Shown here in pieces: positions 4,266 to 8,654 of a DNA stretch of 8,654 bases. Under the pieces are notes generated by a model, which ran no database searches, was not told where the DNA came from, and was given only the letters and a program-made list of their open reading frames with translations. This stretch comes from Lachnospiraceae bacterium (GTDB lineage: Bacteria > Bacillota_A > Clostridia > Lachnospirales > Lachnospiraceae), in assembly GCA_017416505.1 (NCBI GenBank), contig JAFQCI010000012.1, positions 1 to 8,654 of the forward strand, written 5' to 3'. The translations under genes were made by a program, and so were the position numbers. Position 1 is the stretch's first letter, and every line of letters starts with the position of its first letter.

Positions 4266-5339
4266 TTGGAAAATCAAATTAAAAAGCAAAGCCGATTTCA
4301 TCAAACGAGAATGAATGAGGCAAAACTGGGAGCCTATTATACAGATCCAGAGCATTGCAAGATGATTTCTGAACTGTTAGAGTTTCCGGAAGATGACGAA
4401 GTGTCCTGTCTGGAGCCATCCATAGGTAATGCGGAAGCCATTATGCTTGTTACCAAAAGAAGAACTAACCCCAAGATTTATATTTTTGGTGTAGAGCTTA
4501 ATAAGGAGACGGCAATACAGGTACAGGAGAATCAAATGGTGGAGGATTGCATTTATGGGGATTTTTTAAATGATGCAATGATTTCAGAAAACGCATTTTC
4601 GTTTTGTTTTGCAAACCCGCCCTATGGGGAGAGCGACGGAGCAAGGTTGGAAATTAGTTTTTTGAGGAAAATTAAGTCATATCTTATGACAGATGCGGTG
4701 CTTGTTTATGTTATTCCCCATTATGTTGCTTCTGAAAAGCAGTTTTTGAGACTGTGGCATAGCAATTTTCATACGGAGTGTGTTTACAAATTCCACGAAA
4801 ATGAATTTAAGAAGTGGAAGCAGGTCGTACTAATAGGCAGAAAAAGAGCCGAGTTATCTACGAGTGATTATTCTGAGCTGGAAAACACTTTAAAAGATGT
4901 GGAGGTGCTTCAAAAAGTTCCGGTAAATTATTCGGGTGATAAAATTGTTGTATATCCGTCTTCGAATAAAGGAGTTGCTACTTTCAGAGCAAAGTTTTTT
5001 GATGCAGAAAAGGCAGAAAGAAATTTGAAGAAGAGTGTTCTTAATTCCCTTGTCGAGAAGAGGGTGGAGGTTCAAAAGTTCATCACGGATAGACTTAGCA
5101 GACCCCCTATTATGCCTAATGCCGGACAAATGTATTTGATGGCTATATCAGGAGCCGGGCAGGGCCGTGTTGGTACTGAAGAAGCAAAGGACCAGCATTT
5201 GCAACGTGGTGTTGTTACCAATGTCGAAGAAAGAGAGTACCGGCAAGACGAGCAGGGTAAAACGGTGGAGGCAGTACAACGCTATACGCGTATCAATTTT
5301 AATATTATTGAAAATAATGGTATGATCCACCAATTGTAG
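4266..5339 (+). CDS. N6-adenine-type DNA methyltransferase, possibly of the DUF6094 group
   Basis: The 357-residue protein starts at TTG 4266, with AGGAGG at 4252-4257 spaced 8 bases. The SAM-binding fold is seen in order: GAYYTD (22-27), motif I LEPSIGNA (49-56), acidic residue E77 in FGVELN, GDF (98-100), then catalytic motif IV NPPY (117-120) in FCFANPPYGE. That order and NPPY indicate an amino methyltransferase acting on adenine in DNA. Motif I departs from the usual xPxxGxG form because its second glycine is replaced (SIGNAE). Residues about 290-320 (LMAISGAGQGRVG, HLQRGVV) form a glycine-rich C-terminal segment that I loosely associate with DUF6094 proteins; this is recollection. No separate target-recognition domain or nuclease is obvious. 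It is followed 46 bp later by the helicase gene, probably co-transcribed with partial termination between them. Confidence 0.75.
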   Translation: MENQIKKQSRFHQTRMNEAKLGAYYTDPEHCKMISELLEFPEDDEVSCLEPSIGNAEAIMLVTKRRTNPKIYIFGVELNKETAIQVQENQMVEDCIYGDFLNDAMISENAFSFCFANPPYGESDGARLEISFLRKIKSYLMTDAVLVYVIPHYVASEKQFLRLWHSNFHTECVYKFHENEFKKWKQVVLIGRKRAELSTSDYSELENTLKDVEVLQKVPVNYSGDKIVVYPSSNKGVATFRAKFFDAEKAERNLKKSVLNSLVEKRVEVQKFITDRLSRPPIMPNAGQMYLMAISGAGQGRVGTEEAKDQHLQRGVVTNVEEREYRQDEQGKTVEAVQRYTRINFNIIENNGMIHQL

Positions 5340-5341
5340 AA

Positions 5342-5366
5342 AACAGGCATGGCCTGTTATTTTTTT
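5342..5366 (+). terminator. Intergenic terminator or attenuator between methyltransferase and helicase
   Basis: AACAGGC (5342-5348) and GCCTGTT (5352-5358) form a 7-bp stem with an ATG loop, followed by A and seven T (5360-5366). It begins two bases after the methyltransferase stop and ends just before the helicase ribosome site. No separate helicase promoter is evident, so read-through presumably expresses it at a lower level. Confidence 0.65.
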
Positions 5367-5385
5367 GTAAAAGGAGGTAGTTGTT

Positions 5386-8300
5386 ATGCTGCGTGTTACC
5401 GTAGGAAATATTTTTACCTACTTGAATTATGCGGTAGCAGTAGATGAAAAACTTATAGTTTTATCGGCGTTTAATAACAATGAAATGTCGATAAAAGGTA
5501 TGTGTGCAAACATTGGTCTCAATGGAAACCCTGTGCGTATTCTCGATGAGGATAGGATTCATGCTTCGTTCGGTGGACGTTTGGAGATGGAACATTATCA
5601 TACAAAATTAAGTTCAGGGAGAGAAAATATATACCACAGCGTGAGTTTTTCAAACCTGATAAATCAGGAGTATGTCTTTTTAAACAAGGACAATAGGGAA
5701 GATGATGTGTATTCCTATTTGATGAACCAGTTTGATTATCCGTTATTAAGAGAGTGGATTTCTTATATCTGTAAGACAGCGGAAGAAAAAGGCTTATTTG
5801 TTAAGAGGGAAATGAAAATTATTGGCGATTGTGTTGATTTTGAAAAATATGAGGTGTTTCAAACAGCAATGACCAATGAGGAACTTCAAAAAATACTGGA
5901 AATAGGCTTATCTCAAAAACATATTTGCATTGCAAAAGAGAAGCAAAACGCGTTACAGTTTCAGAATATGGATGATTATTTTGAAAAGTATGGGCATACG
6001 CTTGTTGATAATTTGGAAAAATTACTGAAACCGCTAAGTCCAATGGAAGATAAAGTCAAAAGTCTTGCATTTATAGAAAAATCACCATTTCCTCAACAAG
6101 CCGCAATTATCAATGGAGCGGTTAAGTGTCTTCAGCACAAAGATTATGTACTTTTAATTGAGAGTATGGGTGCTGGTAAGACATTGCAGGCAATGGGGGT
6201 TGCAGAAGCATATTTTAATGAACAGTATCTTAAGGCGCATCCGGATAAAAACATTATAGATGTTTATAAAGACGGAAGTTTGGTAAATTATCGTGTTATT
6301 ATTATGTGCCCTCCTCATTTGGTAGAAAAGTGGGCGCAGTCATTAAGAGATGAAATTCCCTATGCAAAGGTAGTTATCCTAGAATCGCTGGAACAACTGG
6401 TAGCATTACGAAAAGAGGGAAAAGACCCGAAAGGAAAACAGTTTTACGTATTGAGTAAGGATTCCGGTAAATTGTCCTATTCTTATGCACCGGTGCCATA
6501 TCAGATAAAGAGAAAAAAGCCAAAAATCCCAGTATGTGCGAATTGTGGGAAGGAATATCCGGTTGATGATGAAATATGCCAATGCGGATGCGACACATGG
6601 GTACTGGAAGAACAAGGAAAGGTTGAAACGGGTCTCGTTTGTCCTGAATGTGGTGAGCTTTTGTTACCGGTTGATTCCCGGAAAATCTATGATCCGGATT
6701 TGGGTGGTTATAGAGTATTGAAGCCAGAAGATTTTGCCCAACAGAGTACAATGAATCGTTTTTGTCGCTGCTGTAAAACTGCTTTATGGACTCCGGCATG
6801 TGAGAATATCGATCATAGGATTATGTTCTATAAACCTAAACCAAAACCGAAGAGATGGAAAAAGATATCCCATTTTACGAACAAAGCGAAAAAGGCGAGA
6901 AAGTCTGTGTGGGTATTAGCATCGAAAGAAGCAGAGTATAAGCTTTTGAATGGTATAGACGATGAAGATGTTGAAGATATGGACTATAATGGGCCGAGAA
7001 GATTTGGTTTGACACGTTATATCAAAAAATATCTCAAAGGGTATTTTGATATGGCAATTTTCGATGAGGTGCAGGAGTATAAGGCAGGTGGAAGTGCCCA
7101 GGGCTATTCCATGCATGATTTAATTAAAGCATCGAAAAAACATGTTGCTTTAACTGGAACTATAGCAGGTGGATATGCTTCTGACTTGTTCTATACTTTG
7201 TACCGGTTAGATCCGGCGAGAATGAAAAGCAAAGGATACAGTTACGGTTCTAAAGGGGAAAGACATTTCGTTGAACAGTATGGTACGGTTGAGACGGTTT
7301 ATGAAGTGATTGAGAATACCCAATATCATGCATCGTCACGTGGGCGAGTTATTACGCCGCAGCGGTGTTTGCCGGGAATTTCTGTTCTCATATTTACGGA
7401 GTTTTTACTGGATACAGCTTTGTTCTTAGATTTGTCGGATTTGAGTAGATACTTGCCGAATTTGTATGAAGAAGTCGTTATTGTACCATTGGAAAACGAG
7501 ATCTATGCAGAGTATGCAAGGGTACGTAAAACCTTGAAAAAGGAAATGACACAGGGAAAAGACCCGATGCTTATGGGAAGTTTCTTACAGTTTTCTTTGT
7601 CATATACCGATTTGCCTTATAATCGAGAACCGATCAAATCACCCCAAACGGGGGAAGTTGTCTCTAGCCCATCCGACTTGTCATATCTGGTCGCAGGGCA
7701 AAAGCTCTTGAACAAGGAACAGGCATTGGTAGACATGATTTGCAAAGAGCAAGAGGAAAATAGAAATGTCTTCATATATTGCGAATATACCGGAGATGGG
7801 GAAGGCACGATAACCTACAGACTAAAAGATGTCATAGAAGAACATTGTCATTTAAAAGGGCACGAGGTGGTTGTGTTGGAAAGTTCATATCCTGCTGCTT
7901 CGAAAAGAGAGCAGTGGATGCACCAGAAAGCATCTGAAGGTGCCAAAGTGTTTATTACAAATGCAAAATGTGTGGCGACAGGCCTTGATTTTGCATTTAC
8001 CCATAAAGGCAAAAAATACAATTATCCAACGATTATCTTTTATCAGACCGGATACGACATGATAAAGATATGGCAAGCGAGCAGGCGTGCATATCGTTTA
8101 AATCAGACGGAGGATTGCAAAACTTTCTTTATGGTGTCGGAAAGAACGATACAGCTTGATGCGGTAGAACTTGTTGCAACGAAGGAAGTGGCGACAAGTG
8201 CAATTCAAGGACAATTTTCGAGTGAAGGTCTCTCAACGATGGCACGTGGCGTGGATCCACGTGTGGTACTTGCCCAGGCAGTTGCTGAAAAGAGCGAGCA

Positions 8301-8652
8301 GAAAGAGCGTGGCCTGCGAAAAATGATGGACGTTTTAAATCAGCGGAATAATCAAGGGAAAGGCGAAGTTCACTATGAAAAAATGCCTACATTTTCTCAA
8401 TTGACTGGTTTGAAAGAAGTACCTAATTTAGACGACCCGTGGGGCGAGTTTGAATGGCTTACGGGAGAAGATGTGCTTGATTTGTTAGATATGGGTACAT
8501 CTTTTGTTGAAGAGGAGCCAATAGTAGAAATATTAGAAACGGTGGTTCGGGATGAATCATTGAACACAATTATAGAAACAGAAGAACAAGAAGAAATTTC
8601 GGGAAGTGAATCCAAAAGTGAATTGGAAATGCTTCTCGATTTTTTATTTTAA
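5386..8652 (+). CDS. SNF2-like superfamily 2 helicase/translocase with cysteine-rich zinc insert
   Basis: The 1088-residue protein starts at ATG 5386 with AGGAGG at 5372-5377, 8 bases upstream. Residues 1-230 form an unassigned N-terminal region. The ATPase core follows: Walker A ESMGAGKT (259-266, K265), motif Ia IIMCPPHLVEKW (305-316), motif II DEVQ (560-563), motif III LTGT (589-592), motif V NAKCVATGLDF (859-869) and motif VI QASRRAYRLNQ (897-907) with arginine fingers. Between Ia and II, residues 384-472 hold eleven cysteines (CX2C at 384/387, C398, C400, C402, CX2C at 419/422, C460, C462, C463, C472), likely two or three zinc sites, followed by a lysine-rich stretch near 484-505. The C-terminal 50 residues are strongly acidic. 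DEVQ with the zinc insert suggests a DNA-tracking translocase rather than a strand-separating replicative helicase. Probable partner of the upstream methyltransferase. The gene is complete and ends two bases before the window edge. Confidence 0.85.
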   Translation: MLRVTVGNIFTYLNYAVAVDEKLIVLSAFNNNEMSIKGMCANIGLNGNPVRILDEDRIHASFGGRLEMEHYHTKLSSGRENIYHSVSFSNLINQEYVFLNKDNREDDVYSYLMNQFDYPLLREWISYICKTAEEKGLFVKREMKIIGDCVDFEKYEVFQTAMTNEELQKILEIGLSQKHICIAKEKQNALQFQNMDDYFEKYGHTLVDNLEKLLKPLSPMEDKVKSLAFIEKSPFPQQAAIINGAVKCLQHKDYVLLIESMGAGKTLQAMGVAEAYFNEQYLKAHPDKNIIDVYKDGSLVNYRVIIMCPPHLVEKWAQSLRDEIPYAKVVILESLEQLVALRKEGKDPKGKQFYVLSKDSGKLSYSYAPVPYQIKRKKPKIPVCANCGKEYPVDDEICQCGCDTWVLEEQGKVETGLVCPECGELLLPVDSRKIYDPDLGGYRVLKPEDFAQQSTMNRFCRCCKTALWTPACENIDHRIMFYKPKPKPKRWKKISHFTNKAKKARKSVWVLASKEAEYKLLNGIDDEDVEDMDYNGPRRFGLTRYIKKYLKGYFDMAIFDEVQEYKAGGSAQGYSMHDLIKASKKHVALTGTIAGGYASDLFYTLYRLDPARMKSKGYSYGSKGERHFVEQYGTVETVYEVIENTQYHASSRGRVITPQRCLPGISVLIFTEFLLDTALFLDLSDLSRYLPNLYEEVVIVPLENEIYAEYARVRKTLKKEMTQGKDPMLMGSFLQFSLSYTDLPYNREPIKSPQTGEVVSSPSDLSYLVAGQKLLNKEQALVDMICKEQEENRNVFIYCEYTGDGEGTITYRLKDVIEEHCHLKGHEVVVLESSYPAASKREQWMHQKASEGAKVFITNAKCVATGLDFAFTHKGKKYNYPTIIFYQTGYDMIKIWQASRRAYRLNQTEDCKTFFMVSERTIQLDAVELVATKEVATSAIQGQFSSEGLSTMARGVDPRVVLAQAVAEKSEQKERGLRKMMDVLNQRNNQGKGEVHYEKMPTFSQLTGLKEVPNLDDPWGEFEWLTGEDVLDLLDMGTSFVEEEPIVEILETVVRDESLNTIIETEEQEEISGSESKSELEMLLDFLF

Positions 8653-8654
8653 GA

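Noticed and set aside
6374..6799. 141-codon minus-strand open frame inside the helicase gene
   Set aside because: It is antisense to a well-supported coding region with intact helicase motifs and has no ribosome site of note.

Overview
The window is AT-rich and reads as the replication region of a large plasmid (or plasmid-like element) from a low-GC Firmicute, most likely a gut- or rumen-type Clostridia/Lachnospiraceae member. That placement is inferred from strong GGAGG ribosome sites, TTG starts, codon use and protein character, not from a database match.

Left part (1-940): the 5' part of a minus-strand gene for a cysteine-rich helix-turn-helix protein runs off the left edge. Its leader holds what looks like a compact antisense-RNA control module. 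A minus-strand promoter (911-939) drives the gene with a leader of about 250 nt. An opposing plus-strand promoter (743-771) makes a short RNA of about 130 nt that is fully antisense to that leader and ends in a terminator hairpin. An 11-codon leader ORF stops five bases before the main TTG start. The 5'-hairpin loop of the mRNA is complementary over 7 nt to sequence beside the Shine-Dalgarno. This layout recalls antisense/pseudoknot copy-number control of IncI/IncB-type plasmids, here in a Gram-positive setting.

Middle (941-2320): about 1.4 kb without a credible gene. It holds 19 same-orientation direct repeats of two related families: class A (11 copies, 34 bp, containing an AGTCC/GGACT dyad) and class B (8 copies, 19 bp), both ending in (G)ACTAAATT. 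Class A alone fills the left third. After a strong hairpin (1473-1517), class B dominates. This is the best candidate for the origin/iterons or a centromere. Spacing is irregular, so it is not a CRISPR array.

Right of the array (2357-3973, minus) is a 538-residue protein whose C-terminal half has the layout of a Rep_3-type plasmid initiator (two winged helices), with an unusual N-terminal extension of about 300 residues. It has a clear promoter and its own terminator.

From 4081 rightwards transcription is on the plus strand: a promoter, a structured leader of about 105 nt ending in a terminator, an N6-adenine DNA methyltransferase (4266-5339), an intergenic terminator hairpin, and a 1088-residue SNF2-like SF2 helicase/translocase with a cysteine-rich zinc-binding insert (5386-8652). 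The methyltransferase-helicase pair could serve defence, anti-defence or plasmid DNA maintenance; the sequence does not decide.
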